Part shown: piece after piece, positions 16,856 to 26,124 of the stretch
Position numbering within the stretch: position 1 is the stretch's first letter
How the letters are laid out: the number at the start of each line of letters is the position of its first letter
Assembly: GCA_046351095.1 (NCBI GenBank)
Contig: JAXLZC010000001.1
Coordinates: 1,426,001-1,490,000 of the forward strand
Reading direction: 5' to 3'
Length of the DNA stretch: 64,000 nt
DNA from: BQWY01 sp046351095
GTDB taxonomy: Bacteria > Nitrospirota > Nitrospiria > Nitrospirales > Nitrospiraceae
Translations under genes and position numbers: made by a program
Notes under the pieces: model-generated
Database searches by the model: none
What the model saw: only the letters and a program-made list of their open reading frames with translations
Told to the model about the DNA's origin: nothing

Positions 16856-18129
16856 CACCGCCCTCCATCGATCCCACCGACGTGCGCGTCCTGACGATTC
16901 CGCGCATGGAATCGTCCTCGGGCGACGATCGCGCGCCTGCAGAGGGGCGGCGCAGAAGGTGGACACTTGGTGTCGCCGCGGCAGGACTCGTCCTTTTGGG
17001 CGGCACGACATTCCTACTCGACCGTACCGAGCAGGCCCCCGCCGCCGGAACGACGGACACCCGGCCGATACAACGGCTCGATGACTACCCGGAAGTGCCC
17101 GCCGCGCCGATGACGGCCAGCGGCTATGTCGTCGCGCAACGACAAGCGTCGGTCGCGTCCAAAGCCACCGGCCGCTTGGAGTCGCTCACCGTCTCCGTCG
17201 GCAGTCGCGTCGCAAAAGGGATGGTGTTGGCGACGCTCCAACAGGACGACGTGCGCGCAACACTCCACCAAGCCCGGGCGCAAGTCGAGGTCGCCGGAGC
17301 CGCGCTCGCCAATGCGCAGGCAGATCTGAGCGATGCGCAACTGGCGCGTGCCCGCGCCGAGGCCTTGCTGGAACAGCACTACATCTCGCAGGCCGAATCG
17401 GATTCGGCAACGACACGCGTGCACCGCGCGGAAGCCGCCGTCCGTTCGGCCACCGCCGCCATAACCGCCGCACGCGCGGCCGTGGAGAGTGCAGACGTCG
17501 CGCTCAACCACACCGTCATCCGAGCGCCCTTCGACGGCACCGTGCTGAAAAAGTTTGCCGAGGTCGGGGAAGTCGTGGCCCCGATGGCGAGTTCCGCCAA
17601 CTCGCGTGGGGCCGTCGTGTTGATCGCGGACCTCGCATCCCTCGCCGTGGAGGCGGAACTGTCCGAATCGTCCATACGGCGCATCAGAGAAGGACAGTCG
17701 GCGGATGTCGCCCTCGACGCGGCGCCGGACCGACATCACCCCGCGGTCGTCGAGCAAATCGTCCCGACCGCTGACCGTGCGAAGGGCACCGTGCTTGTGA
17801 AGGTACGGGTGCTGGACGCCGCATCGCCGGACAGTGGCTTGCTGCCTGACATGAGCGCCAAGGTGACGTTTCATCACGACGCACCGTCAAAATCCGCAGA
17901 CGCACCACGCTACCGCGTCCCCACATCGGCCGTAATCGCCCACCAGGGCGCGCACGTCGTCATGGTACCGGATGGGAACGGCGCCCAAGCAATTCCGGTG
18001 ACGCTAGTGACGTCGCTCGGCGATACGTACGAGGTCCGCGGCCCGCTCCAGGCGCACCAACGCGTCTTCGTCAATCCACTCCCCAGATGGTCGGCGGCAT
18101 TGGCGACACTCTCGCCCTCGACACCATGA
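16852..18129 (+). CDS. Periplasmic adaptor (HlyD/MacA-type) of an ABC exporter
   Basis: A 425-residue membrane-fusion protein. A transmembrane anchor lies near residues 38-58. A biotinyl-lipoyl-like half-motif (SKATGRLESLTVSVGSRV) and an alpha-helical hairpin (about 125-215, Ala/Gln-rich) precede the second half-motif (VIRAPFDGTVLKKFAEVGEVV) and beta domains. It bridges an inner-membrane transporter and the outer membrane. The ABC ATPase begins nine bases after its stop. The substrate is unknown; MacA/DevB-type systems export peptides, lipids or siderophores. Confidence 0.87.
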   Translation: MTPPSIDPTDVRVLTIPRMESSSGDDRAPAEGRRRRWTLGVAAAGLVLLGGTTFLLDRTEQAPAAGTTDTRPIQRLDDYPEVPAAPMTASGYVVAQRQASVASKATGRLESLTVSVGSRVAKGMVLATLQQDDVRATLHQARAQVEVAGAALANAQADLSDAQLARARAEALLEQHYISQAESDSATTRVHRAEAAVRSATAAITAARAAVESADVALNHTVIRAPFDGTVLKKFAEVGEVVAPMASSANSRGAVVLIADLASLAVEAELSESSIRRIREGQSADVALDAAPDRHHPAVVEQIVPTADRAKGTVLVKVRVLDAASPDSGLLPDMSAKVTFHHDAPSKSADAPRYRVPTSAVIAHQGAHVVMVPDGNGAQAIPVTLVTSLGDTYEVRGPLQAHQRVFVNPLPRWSAALATLSPSTP

Positions 18130-18138
18130 AAGGTTCCG

Positions 18139-18810
18139 ATGACACAACCGGTCATTGAATTTTCCAGTGTGCACAAATCCTATCGACGCGGCGGCATGGA
18201 GGTCCCGATCCTGCGGAACTTCAATCTCACCATCCCACCCGGCCGTTTTCTCGGCATTATGGGTCCGTCGGGGTCCGGCAAAACGACGGTGTTGAATTTG
18301 ATCGCAGGGCTCGATCGACCGAACGGCGGGACCATCCGTGCGGCGGGCACCACGGTGTCGGACTGCGCCGAACGAGACCTGGCACCGTGGCGGGCCCGAC
18401 ACATCGGCCTTGTGTTTCAAAGTTACAATCTGATTCCCGTGCTGACGGCGGCGGAGAATGTCGAGTTGCCGCTGTTGCTGACCACGCTGAACCAGACCCA
18501 ACGCCGCGAGCACGTACGCGCCGCCCTCGGCCTGGTCGATCTCCTCGATCGCGAACGGCACTACCCTCGCCAGTTGTCCGGCGGACAGGAACAACGCGTC
18601 GGTATCGCTCGCGCCATCGTCAGCGATCCGACGATCGTGTTGGCCGACGAACCGACAGGCAACCTCGACCGCGAATCGGCCCACGCGGTGATGGCGCTCC
18701 TGGCGCGACTGCATCGCGACATGCGGAAAACGATCGTGATGGTCACGCACGATCCTCGCGCCGCGGAGTATGCCGAAGACATTCTGCAGTTCGACAAGGG
18801 AGCGGCCTGA
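18139..18810 (+). CDS. ABC exporter ATP-binding protein (MacB/LolD type)
   Basis: A 223-residue ATPase with Walker A GPSGSGKT at 42-49, a Q-loop in the LolD/MacB style (LVFQSYNLIPVLTAAENVELP), signature LSGGQEQRV and Walker B IVLADEPTGNLD. The EPTGNLD form is typical of mechanotransmission ABC systems working with FtsX-like permeases. Those permeases are encoded next to it, the first starting three bases after this stop. Confidence 0.92.
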   Translation: MTQPVIEFSSVHKSYRRGGMEVPILRNFNLTIPPGRFLGIMGPSGSGKTTVLNLIAGLDRPNGGTIRAAGTTVSDCAERDLAPWRARHIGLVFQSYNLIPVLTAAENVELPLLLTTLNQTQRREHVRAALGLVDLLDRERHYPRQLSGGQEQRVGIARAIVSDPTIVLADEPTGNLDRESAHAVMALLARLHRDMRKTIVMVTHDPRAAEYAEDILQFDKGAA

Positions 18811-18812
18811 CG

Positions 18813-19982
18813 ATGCGCTGGTCCACCGTGATCATCCGCAACGTCCGGCGTACACCGTTGCGCTCGGCCCTTACGGCGCTGGGCATCGCCACCGTCATCG
18901 TCGCGTTTAATTTGATCGTCACCACGGTAGAAGCCTGGCGAGCCGGCGCCGCCGACGCCGCACCGAATCGATTAATCGTGCGCCATGCCGCCTCACTCTC
19001 CATCCACTTACCGCTCGCGTATCGCGCCCGCATCGCCGCGGTGGACGGAGTCGTGGGCGTGTCCTATGCGAATTGGTTCGGCGGCGTGTACCGCGACGCG
19101 AAGGGATTTTTCCCGCAATTCGCCGTCGAACCCGCCTCGTTCCTCGATCTTCATCCCGAAGTCGTCGTACCGCAGGATGCACGGGATCGCTTCCTGACGG
19201 ATCGACGCGGCGCGCTCATCGGCCGTACCCTCGCCGACCTGTATGGATGGAAGGTGGGCGACATCGTTCCTCTGAGCGGCACCCTGTACCCGGGAGCGTG
19301 GGAACTTTCGGTCAGCGGGATCTATCGAGGAGCCAAACCCGGCGTGGACGAAAACTGGCTGCTCTTACGATGGGACCACATGAACGAACGACGCGTCCAA
19401 GTGGAACCGGATCGTGCCGGCACGGCCGGCTGGTACATCGTCCAGATCGCCGATCCCTCTCGGGCCGCAGCAATTGCGCAAGACATCGATCGCCTCTTCA
19501 GTAACTCTACCGCCGAAACGCGCACAGAAACGGAGCAGGCATTCCAGCTCGGTTTCGTCGCCATGTCCGGCGCATTGATCTCGGCCATGAGTGTGCTTGC
19601 GTTCGTCATCAACGGCCTCACGCTATTGGTCGTCGGCAACGCCCTTGTTCTCGCGATACGCGAACGCACGCGCGAGCTCGGGGTCCTGGTCGCGCTGGGG
19701 TTTCAACCGCGACACCTGTGCGGATTGATCGTCGGAGAAGCCCTGGCAATCGGCGCGCTCGGCGCAGTCATCGGCATCGCCATCGCCGTTCCCGCCTGCG
19801 CGGCGTATGGACGCTTGCTCGGCTCCACCCTGGGAGCGGTCGTGCAGCAACTCTCGCTCTCGGCGACGACACTCCTCACCAGCGCCGCACTCACGATAGC
19901 CGCGGCCGTCGTGGCGGCATTTGTGCCGATCGCGCTCGCCGTACGAACGAATGTCCTGGCAGCTCTCCGTCACAGCGGCTAA
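18813..19982 (+). CDS. FtsX/MacB-like ABC permease 1
   Basis: A 389-residue permease with an N-terminal helix (residues ~17-37), a periplasmic domain of about 200 residues and three C-terminal helices, the MacB/LolC topology. The characteristic ERTRELGVLVALGFQPRHLCGL segment couples to the ATPase. It follows the ATPase gene by two bases. It pairs with the second permease gene, so the transporter is probably a heterodimer in the membrane. Confidence 0.87.
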   Translation: MRWSTVIIRNVRRTPLRSALTALGIATVIVAFNLIVTTVEAWRAGAADAAPNRLIVRHAASLSIHLPLAYRARIAAVDGVVGVSYANWFGGVYRDAKGFFPQFAVEPASFLDLHPEVVVPQDARDRFLTDRRGALIGRTLADLYGWKVGDIVPLSGTLYPGAWELSVSGIYRGAKPGVDENWLLLRWDHMNERRVQVEPDRAGTAGWYIVQIADPSRAAAIAQDIDRLFSNSTAETRTETEQAFQLGFVAMSGALISAMSVLAFVINGLTLLVVGNALVLAIRERTRELGVLVALGFQPRHLCGLIVGEALAIGALGAVIGIAIAVPACAAYGRLLGSTLGAVVQQLSLSATTLLTSAALTIAAAVVAAFVPIALAVRTNVLAALRHSG

Positions 19983-20047
19983 CCGACGATCCGGACAGGC
20001 ACCATTCGATCGCCGCATCGACCCTCATCCATTTTGAGATCGCCACC

Positions 20048-21220
20048 ATGACATTGCTTATTGCCTATAGCCTCCGCCATCTCCTCGCACGTCGTGTGAC
20101 AACATGCCTCACGCTCATGAGCCTCGCTCTCGTCACGCTGGCGTTACTTGCCCTGTTGATGGCCGTGGATGGCTTGGAACGCGCGCTGATCGATAGCGGG
20201 TCCAACGACAACCTGCTGCTGCTTCGAAAAGGCGCGACGACGGAAATCTCCAGCGGGATTACACGCGCGCAGGCGCTCGTCGTCGGCACGCTTCCGGGCA
20301 TCGCGCGCGACAACGCCGGGCATCCCCTCCTCGCCTCGGAGATGGTCGTGCTGATCAATATGCCCAAGCAGGGCGCAACGCATCCGTCCAACGTCGTCGT
20401 GAGGGGAACCAGTCCGCAGGCGGCGGCGCTGCGTCCCCAGATTCGCCTGCGCAACGGTCGCCTCTGGACGCCGGGCACCACCGAGATCGTGCTCGGAGCG
20501 GAGATCGCCACACGATTCCTCACTGGTGGCATCGGCGAACAGGTCGTCATCGGCAAACGAGTCTGGACGGTCGTCGGAATCATGGACGCACAGGGCACGG
20601 CGTTCGATTCGGAAATCTGGGGGGACGTCGATCAGTTGCTGGCACTCTACGGACGCGACTCCTACTCGTCGGTGACCCTACGCTTGAGCGAGCCCAGTGG
20701 TCGCGAGACGATGGAAACCGCCGTTGCTGCTGACCCACGCCTACAACTGCTCGTGAAACGCGAGCGAGACTACTATCGGGAAAAATCGGTAACGCTAGCG
20801 ACATTCATCCGCGTGCTCGGGCTGACGTTTACCGGCATTTTTTCGCTCGGCGCCGTCCTGGCCGGCACCACCGCACTGTACGGCGCCGTCGCAGCGCGGA
20901 CGCGCGAGATCGGTGTCCTACGCGCATTAGGCTTCGGCCCGCCCCGTATCCTCGCCGTATTTCTGACGGAAGCCGTCGCCATTGGCCTCTCGGCCGGCCT
21001 GATCGCCATTCTGGCCGGGAGCGCGTTACAAGCCGTGACCGTCTCGACCATGAACTTCAGCACGTTTTCAGAAGTGGCCTTCCGCCTCACCCTCACCCCA
21101 CGCACGGCTACCATCGCACTGCTGTTTGCCGTCGCCATTGCCCTGGCCGGCGGACTGGCACCCGCAGTGCGGGCAGCACGCATGCGCGTCACCGCCGCCT
21201 TGACGGCACCAGGCCGCTGA
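20048..21220 (+). CDS. FtsX/MacB-like ABC permease 2
   Basis: A 390-residue permease of the same topology as its upstream neighbour, with the coupling segment TREIGVLRALGFGPPRILAVFL. It begins 65 bases after permease 1, with no strong ribosome site visible before the ATG. The pair resembles LolC/LolE or split MacB arrangements, with one ATPase and one adaptor. The next gene is a TonB, separated by about 190 bases containing a Fur-like operator, so this is probably the end of the exporter transcript. Confidence 0.87.
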   Translation: MTLLIAYSLRHLLARRVTTCLTLMSLALVTLALLALLMAVDGLERALIDSGSNDNLLLLRKGATTEISSGITRAQALVVGTLPGIARDNAGHPLLASEMVVLINMPKQGATHPSNVVVRGTSPQAAALRPQIRLRNGRLWTPGTTEIVLGAEIATRFLTGGIGEQVVIGKRVWTVVGIMDAQGTAFDSEIWGDVDQLLALYGRDSYSSVTLRLSEPSGRETMETAVAADPRLQLLVKRERDYYREKSVTLATFIRVLGLTFTGIFSLGAVLAGTTALYGAVAARTREIGVLRALGFGPPRILAVFLTEAVAIGLSAGLIAILAGSALQAVTVSTMNFSTFSEVAFRLTLTPRTATIALLFAVAIALAGGLAPAVRAARMRVTAALTAPGR

Positions 21221-21392
21221 GACCATCGGCGGCAGACTCCGCTCGCGATCCGCTTCCCTGAAACCGTTCGGACAGCCGATACGACATCGCGTATCTTCCG
21301 ACACCGCCCTCACTACATTTTTTCCTCCCAACGAACATAGCCGTCCGGCGATCGAACATTCTCAGGTCAAGTGCCAACCCTGTATATGACAC

Positions 21393-21407
21393 TGATAATT
21401 GATCTCA
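21393..21407 (+). promoter_or_regulatory. Fur-box-like operator at the second tonB
   Basis: TGATAATTGATCTCA matches TGATAAT-N-ATTATCA at 11 of 14 positions, with a perfect first half-site. It ends two bases before the ATG at 21410. Its second half-site (GATCTCA) resembles those at 9555-9561 and 29588-29594. Confidence 0.55.
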
Positions 21408-21409
21408 AT

Positions 21410-22762
21410 ATGACCGCACGGCCTTCACTCTCCACATTCGCCCCCATCGCCTGCACGGACGGTGCAGCGCGCCCCCTCGCCGTTCATCGAAGCGTCGCCT
21501 CGTGGCTCACCTCCTTCACGGTGCATGGGCTGATCATCGGCGGCATGCTGTCGGGTGTGGCGCTGGTTCCGCCGCGTACACCGCAGGTGGTCGCAACAAT
21601 GGAATTTCGCCTCGTAGACGCCCCTCCGAACCATCACCAGACAGCTGATCCATCGCCGCCTCACTCGGCTACCTCGCAGACAGCTTCCCGAACAACAGCG
21701 GCCGATTCCGCCAATCACCAGCAGCCGACTGCAAGCCGACGTACATCTGCACCATCCGAACGACCCGCTGCCATGACGACGGAACAACTCGTCACGACCG
21801 TCACACGAACGGTCGAGCATGTACCGCAAGCCACGACGATTCCCGATACCCCTCCCACTCTGAGCGATCCCCGCTCGACTTCGGTCGAGCGGGTGACGCC
21901 GGTCGTACACCAGACAGCGGCCGCCGTGGAACAGCCAACGCCGGTCAACACCGCGATCGAAAGACCGACGCCCATCGAGCAAACGGCCGTCGACGTCCAC
22001 CCGACACCTGTGTCTGACACGCTTGTCGTCAACGAGCCGCGCTCCGTCGTGCACCGTGAACCGCCTGTCGAGACCGAGGCACAGTACGACACACATCTGG
22101 CAACGGCGCACTCCGCATCATCCGAAATCGAGGCGAGCGAGAGAACGGATGCATCCGCATCAGCAACGTACGATTCATCCTCCGCTCGCGATACGACCGA
22201 CACACACACGACACCGGAATCGGATTCGGTGCCTGACGCCGCGACGGCATCATCGCACGCCCCCTCCGTCCCGAGCGCCGACACCTCACACCTCGATACC
22301 GCTGGCCCCACCCACGTCGCCAGCCTTGGCCCGGCTAACACACACCCTGAGCAGGGTGACTCAGAGCCAGCCACTACGGACATACCCTCAGCACCGGCCC
22401 CTGCAGCTGCAGATCGAGCTCCGGCAGCCGCCTCGTTCCGACACAGTCCCATCACAACAACGTATCCCAGCCGTCCCGACTACGCCTGGCTGACCTCCTA
22501 TCTGCAGGGTCGTATCGAGAGCTTAAAAACCTATCCGCGACTCGCCCAACGGCAAGGCTGGGAAGGACGAGTGGTCGTACGCGCAACGATTGCGGGCGAC
22601 GGCCGGTTACTCGACGCCGTCGTCACGGAGAGTTCCGGGTACGCCTCGCTGGACGAGGACGCGCTGACGCTCATGCGGCGCTCGTGCCCGCTCCACCTGC
22701 AGCAGCAAATCCACGAGGCGCACGTCGTCGTGACCGTGCCCATTCACTATCGATTGCGGTGA
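21410..22762 (+). CDS. TonB-family energy transducer (second copy)
   Basis: About 450 residues: a membrane anchor (~33-52), a very long Ser/Thr/Pro-rich periplasmic spanner with loose repeats of the form (Q/R)PTPV, and a C-terminal TonB domain (about 360-450, with YPRLAQRQGWEGRVVVRATI). It has no ExbBD of its own nearby and may share the pair at 6360-7149. It precedes the TonB-dependent receptor, its likely client. The start is uncertain: ATG 21410, ATG 21386 or GTG 21371. A start at 21410 would place the Fur-like operator in the leader; the others would put it inside the gene. Confidence 0.83.
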   Translation: MTARPSLSTFAPIACTDGAARPLAVHRSVASWLTSFTVHGLIIGGMLSGVALVPPRTPQVVATMEFRLVDAPPNHHQTADPSPPHSATSQTASRTTAADSANHQQPTASRRTSAPSERPAAMTTEQLVTTVTRTVEHVPQATTIPDTPPTLSDPRSTSVERVTPVVHQTAAAVEQPTPVNTAIERPTPIEQTAVDVHPTPVSDTLVVNEPRSVVHREPPVETEAQYDTHLATAHSASSEIEASERTDASASATYDSSSARDTTDTHTTPESDSVPDAATASSHAPSVPSADTSHLDTAGPTHVASLGPANTHPEQGDSEPATTDIPSAPAPAAADRAPAAASFRHSPITTTYPSRPDYAWLTSYLQGRIESLKTYPRLAQRQGWEGRVVVRATIAGDGRLLDAVVTESSGYASLDEDALTLMRRSCPLHLQQQIHEAHVVVTVPIHYRLR

Positions 22763-23017
22763 GCCTAGAGATGACGATCCGTCGCCACCATCCGCCGCGT
22801 CTTCCGCTCCCCACCCTGCTCGGCGCAGCCGTCGTAGCCGCAGCGCGCAGCCACTCGATCGGCTGCCCCCGAGCATGCCCCCGCCCGCGTCTGCACCCCA
22901 CACGCATGACGCGCATCCGAAGGCCGCTCCGGTTCCCTCCGCCGGACGGCCCTCGGTACGCGGGACCGTTTCTCCACACCGACTGTTTCACCCTTGAGAG
23001 GAAAGGCACCACGATTC
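22763..23017 (+). other. 255-base leader of the TonB-dependent receptor
   Basis: A GC-rich region without a convincing gene. It ends in GAGAGGAAAGGCACCACG just before the receptor start, a near-copy of the sequence before the peroxidase gene and similar to that before the AraC gene. No known riboswitch core, including a cobalamin box, was recognised. Confidence 0.4.
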
Positions 23018-25174
23018 ATGCGTACTGCGTCACCTCGTTTGCGGATTTTGTTCCACTCGCTCGTTTGCCCCGCATCGCCTGCTGTATCCCGAACGTCGAT
23101 TCCGCTCGCCTGTGCGATCGCACTCGGGCTGACCGTTGCGACCGGATCCCCGACACTGGCCCAAGATCGCCAAGACAGTTCGCCCACAAGCGCAGAAACA
23201 GCCACGCCGTCCGCTTCGCCCGATGCGCCGACCGCACTGCCCGCGAGCGAGGAACCGCAGGGCCCTGCCGCCTCTGCGACTTCCGAGAACGGAATGCGAC
23301 TGTCCGACGTCGTGATCACCGGCACGTGGACGCCACATGCGCAGAAAGATTCGCCGGTGGAAGTCGAGCTGATCACGCCCCGCATGCTCGAACAGGCCGG
23401 CGCCACCAACGTGCGGCAGGTGTTGCAGGACGTGCCGGCCATCGAGCTACGCCGCACCGGCGGCGGATTCCAAGCGTTCCAAATTCAAGGATTGGAGAGC
23501 AAACACACGCTGTTCCTCGTCAACGGGCAAGAGCTGATCGGGGCGATCGAAGGCGCCACGTTTACCCGCGACCTGCTGGCCTCGCCTGAAATCGACTCGC
23601 TCGAAATCGTCAAAGGCGGCGCCTCGGTCCAGTACGGCAGCGACGCCATCGGCGGCGTGGTCAATATCCGTACGCGTCGGGCGACACAGCCGGTCGCCGC
23701 CACGCTCATGGGGCAATACGGTCGCTTCAATACCGTCACGACCTTCGCGGCGCCGGAGTTCCGCAGCAAAGACGGCAAATTCGGCGGCTACCTGTCCGCC
23801 GGCGCCTCCAAGTCCGACGGCGTCGATTACTCGCCGAACACTCCGGCCACGAACGGCGACCCGAACTTTACGACCAAAACGGTCAGCGGCAATTTCGACT
23901 ATGTCTTGTCGAACACCGCGAAGGTCTCGTTGTACACGCACTACACGGACGACGACCGTGTCAGCCGCGGCGGGAACACACCGACGTCCACACGCACCGA
24001 AACGCGCAGCAACAACGAACGGGCGCAGACCATTCTCCGTTGGGATTGGAGTCCGGACGCCGCCTCCACCTTAACACTCTGGGGGCATCACCAGACGTTT
24101 CAAAACGATTCCCGCACCAGCATCCTGAGCAGCGGGATTCTCAACCGCGTCTCGCGGTTTACGCAAGAGCTCTGGGAACCGCAGCTGCAATACACGCGCC
24201 AATTCGGCGACCACCATTTGGTGACGCTCGGAGGCGAACACGACATCCGAAAAATCCGCGGACAAAATTTTGCCGCCAACAGTCCCGTCCGCAGCCTGAC
24301 GGAATCGGCAGGGTGGGTGCAGGACGAAATCGCCATTACGCCGTGGATGGACCTGGTGCTCGGCAGCCGGTACACGTCGAACAGCGAGGCCGGCGGATTC
24401 TGGAGTCCACAAACCACCCTCCTAGTGAAGCCCGGTAACTTCCGCGGCCGCTTAACCTATACACGCGGATTCCGCAGCCCAGGTTTGGACGAACTGGGGG
24501 CGTCCTTCATCGAAGGCGGCTTCGTCGGGATCGTCGGCAATCCCAACCTCCAACCGGAAAAGTCGTCGAGCTACACCGCCAACATCGAATACTACTTCGA
24601 GCGCGCCAAAATCGGCGCCTCCGTCTTCCGCCATGAGGTGAGCAACCTCATCAACTTCGTCGGCGGCACCTGTACGCCGGGAGAACTGGGCGGCCTTCCC
24701 GGTATCGCGCCGGCCAACTGCTTCAAACCCACCAACATCGCGTCGACCACCAGCCAAGGCTTCGAGCTGGAAGGCGGCATCCGTCCGCTCGATTGGCTCA
24801 CGCTGGAAACGGGCTATATGTACCTCGACGCACAAGACGACAACACCGGCTCGCGACTGTTCAATCGCTCGCAGCACGCCTGGAAGACACGGCTGAACGC
24901 AAGCTACGACGGCTGGACCTTCACCGCGCGCCTTCGCTACTTCAGCTCGTTCGGCTTCGCCGACGTCAACGGCAACGGCCGCGTCGACCGCTCCTCGAAC
25001 GAACTCTCGCCGGCCAACCTGCAGCTCGACCTGCGCCTCGGGAAACAATTGAAAAACGGCGTCGAGATTTACCTCGGCGCGGACAACGTGACGGAAGCGC
25101 GCGTGCCGGTGAGCAGCTCGTTTCCGTTGGAAGGACAGCATTTGTATTACGTCGGCATGCGGATGGCACTGTAA
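23018..25174 (+). CDS. TonB-dependent outer-membrane receptor (BtuB/CirA-like)
   Basis: A 718-residue receptor with a signal peptide ending near TLAQD, an Ala/Pro/Ser-rich linker, a TonB box-like DVVITGT, a plug domain (QVLQDVPAIELRRTGG; IDSLEIVKGGASVQYGSDAIGGVVNI) and a 22-strand barrel with the RGFRSPGLDELG and final VGMRMAL segments. The ATG at 23018 is preferred over a TTG at 22994, which would place the ribosome site inside the gene. The next genes encode an exported CbiX-like chelatase and a PepSY-type membrane protein, suggesting a metal chelate or tetrapyrrole as ligand. Confidence 0.9.
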   Translation: MRTASPRLRILFHSLVCPASPAVSRTSIPLACAIALGLTVATGSPTLAQDRQDSSPTSAETATPSASPDAPTALPASEEPQGPAASATSENGMRLSDVVITGTWTPHAQKDSPVEVELITPRMLEQAGATNVRQVLQDVPAIELRRTGGGFQAFQIQGLESKHTLFLVNGQELIGAIEGATFTRDLLASPEIDSLEIVKGGASVQYGSDAIGGVVNIRTRRATQPVAATLMGQYGRFNTVTTFAAPEFRSKDGKFGGYLSAGASKSDGVDYSPNTPATNGDPNFTTKTVSGNFDYVLSNTAKVSLYTHYTDDDRVSRGGNTPTSTRTETRSNNERAQTILRWDWSPDAASTLTLWGHHQTFQNDSRTSILSSGILNRVSRFTQELWEPQLQYTRQFGDHHLVTLGGEHDIRKIRGQNFAANSPVRSLTESAGWVQDEIAITPWMDLVLGSRYTSNSEAGGFWSPQTTLLVKPGNFRGRLTYTRGFRSPGLDELGASFIEGGFVGIVGNPNLQPEKSSSYTANIEYYFERAKIGASVFRHEVSNLINFVGGTCTPGELGGLPGIAPANCFKPTNIASTTSQGFELEGGIRPLDWLTLETGYMYLDAQDDNTGSRLFNRSQHAWKTRLNASYDGWTFTARLRYFSSFGFADVNGNGRVDRSSNELSPANLQLDLRLGKQLKNGVEIYLGADNVTEARVPVSSSFPLEGQHLYYVGMRMAL

Positions 25175-25203
25175 CGACAGCCGATAGGCTGTGGAGGTGA
25201 TGT

Positions 25204-26124
25204 ATGCGCGCTCAATGGTTCTGTGTACTCGTAGCGGGACTTTGGTTGTCCACCGGTTTGCTCGCGACCACGCCGGACGCGGTAGCCGAAGACGGGAAGA
25301 TCGGTGTGCTGTTGGTAAATCACGGGTCGCGTTCGGCGACGTGGCGTGAAGGGTTGCTGGATCTCGAACGGCGTGTGGCGGGGTCGGTGACGACGCTACC
25401 CGGCGTACAGGGCCTGAAAACCGCCTTCATGGAATATACGGAGCCCTCCATCGCGACACGCATGAAGGAATTCGACAAGGAAGGCGTCACGGACGTCATC
25501 GTCGTCCCAATCTTTTTGACGGTCAGCCCGCACACGTTCGACGATATTCCGACCATCTTGGGGCTCAAAAACGACCCGCGGTCGTTGCACACCCTGAAAA
25601 TCGAATCGATCGAACGCTATACCCCTCGGGCCCGCTCGCATATCACACCGCCGCTCGACTTCACCGACATTCTCGAAAAGAACCTCCTGCGCCGCGTCTC
25701 CGCCCTCTCGAGCAATCCCTCGCAGGAAGGCATCGTCCTGATCGGCTACGGCGACGAAACCTACGACAAGGAGTGGGTGGAGCTATTCGACCACGTCGCG
25801 AGCCATATCCGACAACGCACAGGCATCGCCGGCTATGCCTATGGCTGGTGCGGCCATATCGCCGACTATAAACCGGAGAAAACCGCCCACGCCATCGAGG
25901 CCGTGCTGCAGCAGGCGCGAACGGCAGTGGTCATTCCCGTGTTGGTTGCACACGACGAAATGTTCCAGGTGAAGATCATCGGCAACGGCATCGCACAGGT
26001 CCCCGAACATCGCCAGCGTGTGGTGTATCGCCCTGATGCGATTCTTCCGGACCCGGATGTGGAGGCGTGGGTGATCGCCATTACACGTGAGTACGTGGGG
26101 CGAGTCCACGGGCGCGCGCTGTGA
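25204..26124 (+). CDS. Exported CbiX/SirB-like metal chelatase
   Basis: A 306-residue protein with a signal peptide (cleavage near AVAED, residue ~29) followed by two CbiX-like halves. The first half keeps both metal-site histidines: HGS in LLVNHGSRS and PHTFDDIP. The second half is degenerate, with Tyr in place of the first His (IGYGDE) but a His in LVAHDEMF. Cytoplasmic CbiX/SirB insert Co or Fe into sirohydrochlorin; periplasmic relatives are known in sulfate reducers. Here the chelatase fold is secreted and lies 29 bases after a TonB receptor gene, so metal loading or stripping of an imported ligand is a reasonable inference. It overlaps the next gene by one base. Confidence 0.85.
   Translation: MRAQWFCVLVAGLWLSTGLLATTPDAVAEDGKIGVLLVNHGSRSATWREGLLDLERRVAGSVTTLPGVQGLKTAFMEYTEPSIATRMKEFDKEGVTDVIVVPIFLTVSPHTFDDIPTILGLKNDPRSLHTLKIESIERYTPRARSHITPPLDFTDILEKNLLRRVSALSSNPSQEGIVLIGYGDETYDKEWVELFDHVASHIRQRTGIAGYAYGWCGHIADYKPEKTAHAIEAVLQQARTAVVIPVLVAHDEMFQVKIIGNGIAQVPEHRQRVVYRPDAILPDPDVEAWVIAITREYVGRVHGRAL

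Noticed and set aside
22763..23017. Possible cobalamin riboswitch before the TonB receptor.
   Set aside because: The neighbouring CbiX-like gene made it tempting, but none of the conserved cobalamin-element blocks could be found in the leader.
22684..23589. A long Arg-rich open frame overlapping the receptor leader and 5' end.
   Set aside because: It overlaps the receptor gene by more than 500 bases in another frame and its composition (Arg/Ala/Pro) is that of a GC-rich shadow; no ribosome site or family match.
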